Source: Lysobacter concretionis Ko07 = DSM 16239 (GTDB lineage: Bacteria; Pseudomonadota; Gammaproteobacteria; Xanthomonadales; Xanthomonadaceae). Taken from it: a stretch of DNA of 64,000 nucleotides. The position numbers were made by a program, and so were the translations under genes. The DNA is taken from the NCBI RefSeq assembly GCF_000768345.1, contig NZ_AVPS01000001.1, forward strand, positions 515,566-579,565, given 5' to 3'. The stretch's first letter is position 1. The number at the start of each line of letters is the position of its first letter. This document shows, piece by piece, positions 41,301 to 49,313 of the stretch. The notes below the pieces were generated by a model. That model was not told the origin of the DNA, searched no databases, and saw only the letters and a list, made by a program, of their open reading frames with translations.

Positions 41301-42541
41301 GCTTCGCGCAGGACAAGGCGATGGCCCTGATCCGCAGCCTGCCGAAGGCGCAGCGCCGCAATTTCGTTCCCGCACCGGACTTTGCGCGTGCGTTCCACGA
41401 GGCGCATCCCGGCCCCGAGGAAGCGCCGTTCGCCGAGGTACTGGCGCGCTTCCTGCAGCAGGTCACCGGTGCCGCGGTGGCGGCGGACGAGTTCGACGAA
41501 TCCGCACTGGAGCCGCACCTGCGCGCCAACCTGCGTCTGCTGGATGCCCCGGGCCGTGACGGCAAGCGCAACGTGCTGGCCGAATCGCGCGACCTGGCCG
41601 AGTTGCGGACCCGCTTCGGTGAGCGCGCGGCACGGGCATTCGCGGCCCACGCCGCCGATGGCCTGGGCCAGCGCGGACTGCTGGCCTTCCCCGAGGAACC
41701 CATTCCGGCCAGCCTGCCCGGCGCAGCCGGCATGCCGGCGTATCCGGCCTTGCATGACGATGGCGACAGCGTGTCGTTGCAGGTGCATGCCGAACAAGAG
41801 ACGGCCCGGCGCCACCATCCGCGCGGTGTGCGGCGGCTGCTGTGGCTGGCGCTGTCTGATGCGCGCAAGCAGGCGCGCAGGCAACTGCCGATCTCGCCGA
41901 AGACCGGCCTGCTGTACGCGGCGATCGAGTCGGCCGCGCCACGCGCGCAGGGCAGCCGCGATGGCGATCGCTTGCGCGCCGATCTGGTCGACGGCGCGTT
42001 CGCCGCGCTGGTGGCCGACGGGCTGGACGGGATCCGCGATGCCGCCGCGTTCGACGCGCGCCGTGAGGACGTGGCCAAACGGTTGTTCGCCGAATCCATG
42101 GAGCGCCTGCAGCAGGCCGAGGTCATCCTCGCCGCCGTGTCGCAGGCGCGCGCGAGTCTGGAATCGCCCTTGATGGGCTGGGCCAGCGCCAACCTGGACG
42201 ACATGCGTGCGCAACTGGCGGCGCTGACCCCGCCGGGCTTCCTGCGCGACGTGCCGGCCACGGCCTTGCGCGACTATCCGCGCTACCTGAAGGCGCTGGC
42301 CCTGCGTGGCGAGCGCGCCCTGCGCGATCCCGTCCGTGACCAGGCCCGGATGCTGGAGTTGACACCCTTCATCGCCGCGCTCGCCCAGGCCGAGGCCAGC
42401 GGCGCCAGCGCCGAGCCCGGGTGGCAGGCGCTGCGCTGGGAGCTGGAGGAGTTGCGGGTGTCGCTGTTTGCCCAGGAACTGGGCTCGCGCGGCGTGTCGC
42501 CGAAGAAACTCGCCGCGCGTTTGTCGCAGTTGCGCCGGTAG
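38351..42541 (+). CDS. hrpA: DEAH-box RNA helicase HrpA
   Basis: HrpA is a large DEAH-box helicase; in E. coli it rescues stalled ribosomes. The 1396-residue protein has Walker A GETGSGKT at 110-117, DEAH at 207-210, SATID, and the helicase C-terminal blocks (LATNVAETSLTVPRIRYVVD, QRKGRCGRVSEG), then the HA2/OB region (RFQLFPGSWLIRKPPPWVLSATL) and the long C-terminal HrpA domain (RRNFVPAPDFARAFHEAHPG, LRRLLWLALSD). Residues about 636-680 are an insertion between DLGWAM and LHRALLTG, where E. coli HrpA is contiguous, and residues about 712-735 hold a short DRKAGERKAGDRKTG repeat. ATG 38351 is preferred; a TTG at 38330 is weaker. Length exceeds E. coli HrpA (1300) mainly through insertions. Confidence 0.95.
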   Translation: MKPTNPVAKATLRPVDASRIDLEQARRAIDGGLSRDRGRLHGLWSRWRGRPGDADARSAFEQALTTSVTRREARAASLPQVPADPSLPIASEAERIVELIRQHPVVVIAGETGSGKTTQLPKLCLAAGRGAAGMIGCTQPRRIAARAVAKRVAEELNTPLGGLVGYQVRFNENVGDSTAIKFMTDGILLAEIQSDRWLSRYDTILIDEAHERSLNIDFLLGYLKQLLKKRPDLKVIVTSATIDTARFSGHFDNAPVVDVEGRGHPVSVRYRPLEGGGEDDDGDGTAGRDGERTVNDAIVAACDEIAREDPQGDVLIFLPGEREIRDAHQALERRKYRHTEVLPLYARLSVRDQDRVFNPGPQRRIVLATNVAETSLTVPRIRYVVDPGLARIKRYSPRSKLDRLHIEPVSQASANQRKGRCGRVSEGTCYRLYSEADFDSRPAYTDPEIRRAALAGVILRMLSLGLGDIESFPFLEPPDPRAIADGWAQLAELGAVEAAEQGQRKLTATGRLMARMPVDVKLARMLVAANARGCVREMLAIASFLGIQDPRERPADQRAAADNAHAQFVDYRSEFVGILKLWDAYQTAHEEMTQSQLRRWCEKHFLGFLRMREWRELHRQLKLMAADLGWAMTAAESSTGESSPATATSPRKRGSVTARPPRGRRAESAAVAGVGEDAGLRLDATAYANLHRALLTGLPTQIGHRVQPADSKPPADRKAGERKAGDRKTGGGYEGPRGRRFQLFPGSWLIRKPPPWVLSATLLDTEKVWAMTNAAIEPQWAIDELGQLLARRHYDPRWSRSQGRVVGSEQISLFGLVLAPKRPVHYGGLYPEESRAIFARDALVTGEINTRSGFLQRNLAMLDKAREEEAKQRRAGLVVDEDWMAAWYLERLPPDVHNAQALDAWYGKLPAPRKAALEWSLDDLLVGDETDAARFPPEIALGDARLAVSYRFEPGAPDDGMTVSVPLHLLNALDPVRLDWLAPGFAQDKAMALIRSLPKAQRRNFVPAPDFARAFHEAHPGPEEAPFAEVLARFLQQVTGAAVAADEFDESALEPHLRANLRLLDAPGRDGKRNVLAESRDLAELRTRFGERAARAFAAHAADGLGQRGLLAFPEEPIPASLPGAAGMPAYPALHDDGDSVSLQVHAEQETARRHHPRGVRRLLWLALSDARKQARRQLPISPKTGLLYAAIESAAPRAQGSRDGDRLRADLVDGAFAALVADGLDGIRDAAAFDARREDVAKRLFAESMERLQQAEVILAAVSQARASLESPLMGWASANLDDMRAQLAALTPPGFLRDVPATALRDYPRYLKALALRGERALRDPVRDQARMLELTPFIAALAQAEASGASAEPGWQALRWELEELRVSLFAQELGSRGVSPKKLAARLSQLRR
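40255..40399 (+). repeat. structured insertion inside hrpA
   Basis: This stretch codes for the insertion in HrpA. It holds CCCGCG-caaa-CGCGGG (40297-40312), CCCACGC (40330-40336) pairing with GCGTGGG (40368-40374), and two copies of ACGCGGGTCTG (about 40306 and 40381). It looks like a repeat element absorbed in frame, but no second full copy lies in the window. Confidence 0.45.
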
Positions 42542-42565
42542 CCGCCGGCGCAATCGATGCCTGCG

Positions 42566-43084
42566 CTACTTGACCCGCTGCACCTTGGCGCGGGTGTTGT
42601 AGCCCTCGATCTGCAGGTACCAGGTGCCCAGCAGGCCCGGCGCGATACGCACCTGCGGGCTGTCCATCTGCGCGCCGGACAACGTGGCATTGTCGGTCTG
42701 CTGCCAGATCTGGCCGTTGTCGAGGGTGTAGCTGCGACCTTTGGCAAAACCCGCGAACGTCCCCTGCAGGCGCCCGGTCACCGGCTCCTTGGAACCGGCA
42801 CCGAAGAAGCCGCGATTCTCATGCTGAACCTTGTCCTCGGCCATCCGCGCCGCCTTGGCCGTCTCGGTGTCGAGGGTGCGGTTGAGCCAGGCGTTGAGGT
42901 TGGCCAGTTGCCCGGGTGTGAGCTGGTCCAGGCCGGCGTTGCGGAACTGCTCGGCGGTCATCTGCTGTTCGATCCGGTTCGCGTCCTGCGCCAGCGCGAA
43001 CGGCGCCAGCAACAGTGCGCTGACGAGGATGAGCGGGCGAAAGCGGCGCGGGGTCTTGGCGGGCGCGTGGCTGGTCGAAGGCAT
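42566..43084 (-). CDS. secreted hypothetical protein
   Basis: A 172-residue protein with a long basic N-terminus and signal peptide (PLILVSALLLAPFALAQ, ending near residue 33). The mature part has a helical LDQLTPGQLANLNAWLNRTLDTETAKA block followed by a beta-rich domain: EPVTGRLQGTFAGFAKGRSYTLDNGQIWQQTD and a C-terminal TWYLQIEGYNTRAKVQRV. Near-identical layouts occur in xanthomonad hypothetical proteins; I cannot name a function. It converges with hrpA (24 bases) and diverges from relA (70 bases). Confidence 0.82.
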   Translation of the reverse strand: MPSTSHAPAKTPRRFRPLILVSALLLAPFALAQDANRIEQQMTAEQFRNAGLDQLTPGQLANLNAWLNRTLDTETAKAARMAEDKVQHENRGFFGAGSKEPVTGRLQGTFAGFAKGRSYTLDNGQIWQQTDNATLSGAQMDSPQVRIAPGLLGTWYLQIEGYNTRAKVQRVK

Positions 43085-43154
43085 GGGCTGTTCCTGCGGA
43101 CGGTTGGTCGCTAGTGTAGACATTCCCCTGCGTCGAAATGAATTGCCCGCTGCG

Positions 43155-45356
43155 ATGAGCCCGACTGCTTCCCCCGCTACGGCATCCGACGGTGCGCCGG
43201 CCGGCGGCACTGGGGTCGCGGCATCGCCCGAGGCATTGCTGGCGATGTTGCGGCAGGCGCCGGCGAACACGATCGCCGCGCCCTTGCTGGAGCAGATGGT
43301 GCAAGCGGCGACGGGCAACGCCGGGGTCGGCAACGACCCGCGCGATCCGCCCGCCGCCGTGCAGGCGATGCTCGCCGCGCTGCAGCGGCTGGATGCCGAC
43401 AGCGACAGCCTCGCCGCGGCGATCCTGCACACCTATCCGGGCCTGCAGGCGGCGCTGGGACCGAAATTCGAGCGTGAGCATCCCGCACTGGTCGCGTTGC
43501 TGGATGGCCAGCGCGCCGCCGCCCAGGTGTGGGCGCTGCATGCCGAGCAGGAAGGGCGCAGCGGCAGCGAGGGCCTGCGCCGGTTGTTGCTGGCGATCGT
43601 GCGCGACATGCGCGTGGTGCCGATCCTGCTGGCCCGGCAACTGGCGCGCATGCAGCAGGCCGCCACGCTGCCCGAGGATCGCCGCGTCGCCCTGGCGACC
43701 CTGACCCGCGACATCCATGCACCACTGGCCAACCGGCTCGGCATCTGGCAATTGAAATGGGAGCTGGAAGACCTCGCGTTCCGCTACCTGCAGCCCGACA
43801 CCTATCGCCAGATCGCCCAGCTGCTGGACGAGAAGCGCATCGATCGCGAGCGTTACATCGACGAGGTCCAGCAGACCCTGCGCCAGGCGTTGGCCGCGCA
43901 AGGCCTGCAAGCCGACATCGCCGGCCGGCCGAAGCACATCTTCAGCATCTGGAAGAAGATGCAGCGCAAGCAGGCCCCGATCAGCGAGCTGTACGACCTG
44001 CGCGCGGTGCGCATCCTGGTCGACGACCTGGCCGCCTGCTACGCCGCGCTGGGCGTGGTGCACGCCACCTGGACGCCGATTCCCAGCGAGTTCGACGACT
44101 ACATTGCCCGTCCCAAGCGCAACGACTACCGATCGCTGCACACCGCGGTGATCGGTCCGGAAGGCAAGACCCTGGAAGTGCAGATCCGTACGTTCGAGAT
44201 GCACCGGCAGGCGGAGCTCGGCGTGGCCGCGCACTGGCGCTACAAGGAAGGCGGCGGCGATGCCGCGTTCGACCGCAAGATCGCCTGGATGCGCAAGCTG
44301 CTGGAGCCTGCCGACGACAGCGTGGCCGACGATGCCGCGCTGGCGCGCGAGCTGGATACCGAGCTGGTCGAGGACCGCGTCTACGTCCTGACCCCGAAGG
44401 GCGAGGTGATCGACCTGCCGGCGGGTTCCACGCCGCTGGATTTCGCCTACCGCGTGCACACCGAGGTCGGCCACCGCTGCCGCGGCGCGAAGGTCGACGG
44501 CCGCATCGTGCCGCTGGACTACCGCCTGCACAGCGGCGACCGGGTCGAGATCATGACCGCCAAGACCGGCGAGCCGCGGCGCGACTGGCTGATCGAGGCC
44601 AACGGCTTCCTCGCCAGCAGCCGTTCGCGCGAGAAGGTGCGCAACTGGTTCCACAGGCTGGACCGCGAGCGCAACGAGGCCGCCGGCAAGGAACTGCTGG
44701 ACAAGGAGCTGCGCAAGCTGGGCCTGCTCGGCGCCGACCTCACGCCGGCGCGCGAGCGTTTCAGCCTCGCCAGCGATGGCGAGTTGCAGGTTCTCGTGGC
44801 GCTCGGCGACGTCGGCCCGCACCAGGTCGCCCGGCTGCTTCAGGACCATCAGCGCGCACTGACCGCGCCGCCGCCGGTGGTGCTGCCATCGGCACCGCTG
44901 CCCAGACCGGCGGCCAACAAGACCCGCGATTTCACCGTGCAGGGCATCGACAATCTGCTGGCGCAGCTGGGGCGTTGCTGCCAGCCATTGCCGGGCGAAC
45001 CCATCGCCGGCTACCTGACGCGCGGACGCGGCGTCACGGTGCATCGCGCCGACTGCGCGACCTTCCAACGCCTGGCCGAAAAAGAGCCCCAGCGCGTGTT
45101 GCCGGTGGAGTGGGGCGCGGGCGGCGGCTACGAGGTGGATGTCGAAGTCATGGCGGTGGATCGCAAATGGCTGCTGAAGGAAGTGACCAACCTGATCGCC
45201 CAGGCCAACGTGCACATGGGCAGCATCCGCAGCGACTCGCGGCGCAACGTGATGCGCATCCGGATGCGGCTGAAGGTGGCCGACTTCGACCAGTTGTCGT
45301 CGCTGCTCGGAAAGCTCGCCGCCCTGCCCGGCGTGGAGCACGCGCGGCGCAGCTGA
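43155..45356 (+). CDS. relA: (p)ppGpp synthetase RelA
   Basis: RelA makes pppGpp and ppGpp on ribosomes stalled with uncharged tRNA. The 733-residue protein has a degenerate hydrolase domain (LAAAILHTYP in place of the ALLHD motif), a synthetase domain (ANRLGIWQLKWELEDLAF, GRPKHIFSIWKKMQRK, and EFDD at 312-315, the acidic EXDD motif of monofunctional RelA), TGS (VYVLTPKGEVIDLPAGSTPLDFAYRVH), a zinc-finger region (LGRCCQPLPGEPIAGY ... HRADC) and a C-terminal ACT/RRM domain. It should therefore only synthesise. I chose ATG 43155, giving a length close to E. coli RelA (744); the open frame runs further upstream antisense to the neighbouring gene. Confidence 0.95.
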   Translation: MSPTASPATASDGAPAGGTGVAASPEALLAMLRQAPANTIAAPLLEQMVQAATGNAGVGNDPRDPPAAVQAMLAALQRLDADSDSLAAAILHTYPGLQAALGPKFEREHPALVALLDGQRAAAQVWALHAEQEGRSGSEGLRRLLLAIVRDMRVVPILLARQLARMQQAATLPEDRRVALATLTRDIHAPLANRLGIWQLKWELEDLAFRYLQPDTYRQIAQLLDEKRIDRERYIDEVQQTLRQALAAQGLQADIAGRPKHIFSIWKKMQRKQAPISELYDLRAVRILVDDLAACYAALGVVHATWTPIPSEFDDYIARPKRNDYRSLHTAVIGPEGKTLEVQIRTFEMHRQAELGVAAHWRYKEGGGDAAFDRKIAWMRKLLEPADDSVADDAALARELDTELVEDRVYVLTPKGEVIDLPAGSTPLDFAYRVHTEVGHRCRGAKVDGRIVPLDYRLHSGDRVEIMTAKTGEPRRDWLIEANGFLASSRSREKVRNWFHRLDRERNEAAGKELLDKELRKLGLLGADLTPARERFSLASDGELQVLVALGDVGPHQVARLLQDHQRALTAPPPVVLPSAPLPRPAANKTRDFTVQGIDNLLAQLGRCCQPLPGEPIAGYLTRGRGVTVHRADCATFQRLAEKEPQRVLPVEWGAGGGYEVDVEVMAVDRKWLLKEVTNLIAQANVHMGSIRSDSRRNVMRIRMRLKVADFDQLSSLLGKLAALPGVEHARRS

Positions 45357-45443
45357 TGTGGCGTGGCTGCGACGGGTGGCCCGCCTCGAGGTCGCTCACC
45401 GCCCGGACTATGCTTGAAGCATGCGCAGCGGCAGCCTTCTCCC

Positions 45444-47033
45444 ATGACACGCCACAACGACCGCGCGCCATCGCGCCCGCGGGTGGAGCCGTGGCTGGAC
45501 CCGTCCGCGCGCGGTGCTGGCGGTGTTCCTTGCCGGCCGCCGCCTTCGTCACCAGTCCCCGTTGCGGCCTGGCGGCGCTGGCTGGCCGCCGCCCTTGTGG
45601 TAGGAGTCCTGACGGGATTGCTGGTGCTGCGGCGGCCGATCTCCGAGTGGCTGTGGCCCGATACCCGGATCCAGCAACTGCGGACCGACGCGGCGCAGGC
45701 GCTGCAGGCCGGTGAGCTGACCCGTGCCGACGGCCTTGGCGCCCGCGAACTGTACGAAGCCGCGCTGGCACTGGATCCCGATCGCGACGGCGCACGCGAC
45801 GGGCTGGTCCGGGTCGGCGATGCGGCGCTGGTGCAGGCGCAGGTGGCGCTTGAGCAACACCGGCTTGACGATGCGCGCAAGTCGCTGCACCTGGCGCGGG
45901 AATTGACCATGCCGCGGGCCCGCGTCGATGCGCTGGACCTGCGCCTGCGCGAGCTGGAACGCGATGCGACCGGAGTGGACCGGCTGCTGGCGGCCGCCGC
46001 CGCAGCACGGGCGGCGGGGCAGTTGGACGGCGGTGCCGACAGCGCGCTGCCGTTGTTCGAACGGGTTCTGGTATTGCAGCCCAACAACGTGATCGCGCTG
46101 GAAGGCCGGGAGGACACCCTGGCGGATCTGCTGCAGCAAGCCCGCCGGGCGATGGAGGACGGTGATCTGGCGCGTGCGGCCACGCTGGTGGAGCGGGTGC
46201 AGGTGGCCGACCCCGGGCACATGGATCTGCCGCAGACGCTGGCGATGTTGGGCGCGCGGATCGAGCAACGCCTGCGCAAGGCCGACGACGACCTGCGGCG
46301 TGGCCGTCTCGCCCGGGCACTGGATGGGTACCGCCAGGTGGGCGGCATCTATCCCGACAATGCGGAAGCCGCGCGCGGGCAGGTGCGGGTGGCCAATGCG
46401 CACGCGGCGCTGAGCCGTCGCCACGCGGCCGACCTGCGGATCCGCCAGGCCCAGAGCGAATTGCTGGAAGCGCAGGCGATTGCACCCGATGCGCCGGCGG
46501 TACTGGCCGCGCGCCGGCATCTGGCAGAGGCGCGCCTGTCGCAGGAACGGTTGCACAGGGACCTGCCGTCGGCCCAGCGGAAACAGCGCGTGCGCGAATT
46601 GCTGCAGGCCGCCAGTTCGGCGGAGGCCCGTGGCGACTTTCTGCTGCCGCCGGGTGACAGCGCCTACGACAAGCTGCGCACCGCACGGGCGATCGCACCG
46701 AACGACCCGGAGGTGATCGCGATGGCGGCCCGGCTGCGGCCGGCGGCCCATGACTGCTTCGAACGCGCGTTGCGCGGCAACCGCCTGACCACCGCGGGGG
46801 GCTGCCTGGACGCCTATGCCTTGCTGGAGGGCGAGGACGCCATCATCCGCAACGCCCGGCGGCAACTGGCGTTGCGATGGATCGCAGTCGGCGACGAGCG
46901 CCTCGGGGCGGGTGAGCTGCAGTCGGCCCGACATGCGCTGGACACGGCACGCGCGCTGGATCCCGCTGCCGACGGCCTGCAGGCGTTCGCCGACCGGGTA
47001 CGCGCGGCGTCGTTGTCGGCACCGGCGGATTAG
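45444..47033 (+). CDS. TPR-like inner membrane protein of unknown function
   Basis: A 529-residue protein with a 45-residue Pro/Arg-rich cytoplasmic head, one membrane segment (WLAAALVVGVLTGLLVLRR, about 45-65) and a long periplasmic helical part made of TPR-like pairs (ARELYEAALALDPDRDGARDGL, ALPLFERVLVLQPNNVIALEG, ALDGYRQVGGIYPDNAEAARG and others, each with the -DPD/QPN- turn). I do not recognise a named family. It may scaffold a complex at the membrane. It lies 87 bases behind relA. The TAG stop lies in the loop of a 9-bp hairpin. Confidence 0.75.
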   Translation: MTRHNDRAPSRPRVEPWLDPSARGAGGVPCRPPPSSPVPVAAWRRWLAAALVVGVLTGLLVLRRPISEWLWPDTRIQQLRTDAAQALQAGELTRADGLGARELYEAALALDPDRDGARDGLVRVGDAALVQAQVALEQHRLDDARKSLHLARELTMPRARVDALDLRLRELERDATGVDRLLAAAAAARAAGQLDGGADSALPLFERVLVLQPNNVIALEGREDTLADLLQQARRAMEDGDLARAATLVERVQVADPGHMDLPQTLAMLGARIEQRLRKADDDLRRGRLARALDGYRQVGGIYPDNAEAARGQVRVANAHAALSRRHAADLRIRQAQSELLEAQAIAPDAPAVLAARRHLAEARLSQERLHRDLPSAQRKQRVRELLQAASSAEARGDFLLPPGDSAYDKLRTARAIAPNDPEVIAMAARLRPAAHDCFERALRGNRLTTAGGCLDAYALLEGEDAIIRNARRQLALRWIAVGDERLGAGELQSARHALDTARALDPAADGLQAFADRVRAASLSAPAD

Positions 47034-47044
47034 GGATCCGCCGG
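47022..47044. terminator. hairpin at a convergent gene boundary, possible terminator
   Basis: CCGGCGGAT (47022-47030) pairs perfectly with ATCCGCCGG (47036-47044); the 5-base loop begins with the TAG stop of the TPR gene. There is no T run on either side, so termination is inferred from position only. Confidence 0.42.
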
Positions 47045-47054
47045 GCTGGCGCGC

Positions 47055-49157
47055 TCAGTCCCGCCCGAGCAGTACCCGACGCACCACCGCGCGGCCGGCG
47101 TCGAGCGAGAAGTGGCGCTCGACATTGGCCCGCCCGTTGTCGGCCAGCTGCTGCCACAGCGCGGCGTCGTGGTAGCCGCGCAATACCGCCTCGGCGAAGC
47201 CCGCGGCATCGTCGGCGACCAGCACATCCAGGCCGGGGCGCAGGTGCATGCCCTCGATGGCGCAGGTGGTGGCCACCACCGGCTGGCCGTGGGCCATCGG
47301 TTGGTTCACCTTGCCCTTGACGCCCGCGCCGTAGCGCAGCGGCGCAACCGACAGCCGCACCCCCGCCAGCCAGGGTGTGAGATCCGGCACATGGCCGTGC
47401 ACGATCACGCCGGGCTGCGCGGCCAGGGCGCCGACCTCCGCGGTCACGTCGCCGCCGATGCAGTGGAACTGGAGTGAGGGTTCGCGCGCGCGCAGCAAAG
47501 GCCAGACCGCTTCGACGAACCAGCACACAGCGTCCACGTTGGGCGGATGGCGGAAGCCGCCGACGAACATCAGGTCGCGGCGCTGCTCGAACGGCAGTCC
47601 CTCGCCACCCAGGCGGTGCAGGTTGGACAGCACGTCCACGCGTGCCTGCGGTGCATCCTGCGACAGCAGTTCCAGTTCGATCTCGCTGACCACCAGCGTC
47701 GCATCGCTGCGGGCAATCACGTCGAGTTCCAGGGCGCGGGTGCGCCCGGCCGCACGGGTCAGCGCGGGGTCGTCGGCCAGTTCGGCGCCCCGGCGCTCGC
47801 GCAGGTAATGCAGGTCGACCGTGTCGAACACGATCCGGGCCTGCGGCGCATGCCGGCGCAGCAGCGGCAGCATCTCGCGCATGACGTAATGGCGGCATAC
47901 CAGCACCGTGTCGAAGCGTGACCCATGCTCACGCAACCACACCGGCAGTCGCGCCGCGAACGGCGCGTACCAGACCTCGACCCCGAGTTGCTGCAACGCG
48001 CGGGTATCGGCGCCGCCGTGCCGGCGGTCGGCCGGCAGGAACACCACGTGCGCGCCTTCCTCGCGCAGCATGCGCATCAGGTTGACCAGCCGCAGCGAGC
48101 CTGAGTCCCGGTCCGGCCTGGGCGTGAGTGCGTCGATCAGCAGCACCTTGCGCGGGTAGCGGCTCAATGCCGCGGTATCGGCGCAACTGCCCACACTGGG
48201 CCGGCCGGCCAGCGCGTCGCGCCACTTGTCGGCAAAAATCGACTGGTTGCGTGCCTGGTAAGCCTTCGGCCCCTGGGTGATGTCGGTGCCCGAGGTCGCG
48301 CCTTCCAGATGGACCACGCGGGATTCGGGCTGGTAACGCACTGTCAGCCCGGCAGCGCGGACCGAGAACGCGAGGTCGGTGTCCTCGTAGTACGCCGGTG
48401 CATACCGCGTGTCGAAGCCGCCCAATTGCATGAACAGTGCCCGCGGAATGGCGATGGCCGCGCCGGAGCAGTAGTCCGCGTCGCGCACGAAGGCATGGGG
48501 CGGGGCGTCGGGCGATTCGAACCGGCCGTAGTTCCAGCCGCTGCCATCGGCGAACACCAACCCGCCGGCTTCCTGCAGCCGCCCATCGGGGTACAGCAGC
48601 TGCGCGCCCACCAGCCCGGTGTCCGGATGCTGCTCGAAGGTCGCCAACAACGCGTCCAGCCAGCCCGGTTGCGGCAGCGTGTCGTTGTTGAGGAACACCA
48701 CGAACTCGCCACGCGCCAGTGCCGCGCCGTCGTTGCAGGCGGCGATGAAGCCGCCGTTGCCGGCACGACGGTGGTAACGCAGGCCGGTCACCTGCGACAG
48801 CGCGGCTTCGGTCTCGTCGCTGCTGCCGTCATCGACGACGATGATCTCGATCGCCGCGTGTGGCGGGTGCGCGGCCAGCGCGCGCAGGCAGCCCAGGGTG
48901 TGCGTGAACTGGTTGTAGACCGGGATCACGATGCTGGCGCGCGGTGCCCCGCTGGCCGGTACCGCGAACGGTGCGAACGGTTCCGCTTCGGGCAGGTACA
49001 AGCTCGCGCGCTGCGACCCGGGGACCCGCCGGAAGTGCTTGATCAGTCGCCGCCACGAGGCCTGCACCCCCCGCGTACGCAGGCTGGTCAGGCCGCGCTG
49101 GATCAGCCCGGTGCTGCGGTCGAACAGGAACCGCAGGTCGGCCCGCGACATCGGCAT
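47055..49157 (-). CDS. two-domain glycosyltransferase (GT2 + GT4-like)
   Basis: A 700-residue cytoplasmic protein with two transferase domains. Residues about 72-300 are a GT-A fold family 2 domain (ASIVIPVYNQFTHTLGCLRAL, IIVVDDGSSDETEA, FVVFLNNDTLPQPGWLDALL, GGFDTRYAPAYYEDTDLAFSV with the ED-type catalytic base). Residues about 335-700 are a GT-B, family 4-like domain (RKVLLIDALTPRPDRDSGSLRL, MFVGGFRHPPNVDAVCWF, LSVAPLRYGAGVKGKVNQPMAHGQPVVAT). Such pairs add successive sugars to O-antigen or surface polysaccharide chains; donors and acceptor are unknown. It stands alone, converging with the TPR gene and diverging from mrcB. ATG 49157 or 49151 may start it. Confidence 0.88.
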   Translation of the reverse strand: MPMSRADLRFLFDRSTGLIQRGLTSLRTRGVQASWRRLIKHFRRVPGSQRASLYLPEAEPFAPFAVPASGAPRASIVIPVYNQFTHTLGCLRALAAHPPHAAIEIIVVDDGSSDETEAALSQVTGLRYHRRAGNGGFIAACNDGAALARGEFVVFLNNDTLPQPGWLDALLATFEQHPDTGLVGAQLLYPDGRLQEAGGLVFADGSGWNYGRFESPDAPPHAFVRDADYCSGAAIAIPRALFMQLGGFDTRYAPAYYEDTDLAFSVRAAGLTVRYQPESRVVHLEGATSGTDITQGPKAYQARNQSIFADKWRDALAGRPSVGSCADTAALSRYPRKVLLIDALTPRPDRDSGSLRLVNLMRMLREEGAHVVFLPADRRHGGADTRALQQLGVEVWYAPFAARLPVWLREHGSRFDTVLVCRHYVMREMLPLLRRHAPQARIVFDTVDLHYLRERRGAELADDPALTRAAGRTRALELDVIARSDATLVVSEIELELLSQDAPQARVDVLSNLHRLGGEGLPFEQRRDLMFVGGFRHPPNVDAVCWFVEAVWPLLRAREPSLQFHCIGGDVTAEVGALAAQPGVIVHGHVPDLTPWLAGVRLSVAPLRYGAGVKGKVNQPMAHGQPVVATTCAIEGMHLRPGLDVLVADDAAGFAEAVLRGYHDAALWQQLADNGRANVERHFSLDAGRAVVRRVLLGRD

Positions 49158-49313
49158 GCTTTACAACTCCAACGGTGATAAGGCCCGCGGCCACGCTTCG
49201 GCAAGCATGCTCCGGCAAGGGCCTGAACTGGTATCGAACCGGGCCTGGCACACCCGCAGGGAAGCCCGTGCCGGCTGCGTTAAACTCGGGTCTGCGAGGG
49301 CACAGCCCTGTCA

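Noticed and set aside
42819..45341. 840-codon open frame antisense to relA
   Set aside because: Same reason; the plus strand has all RelA motifs.
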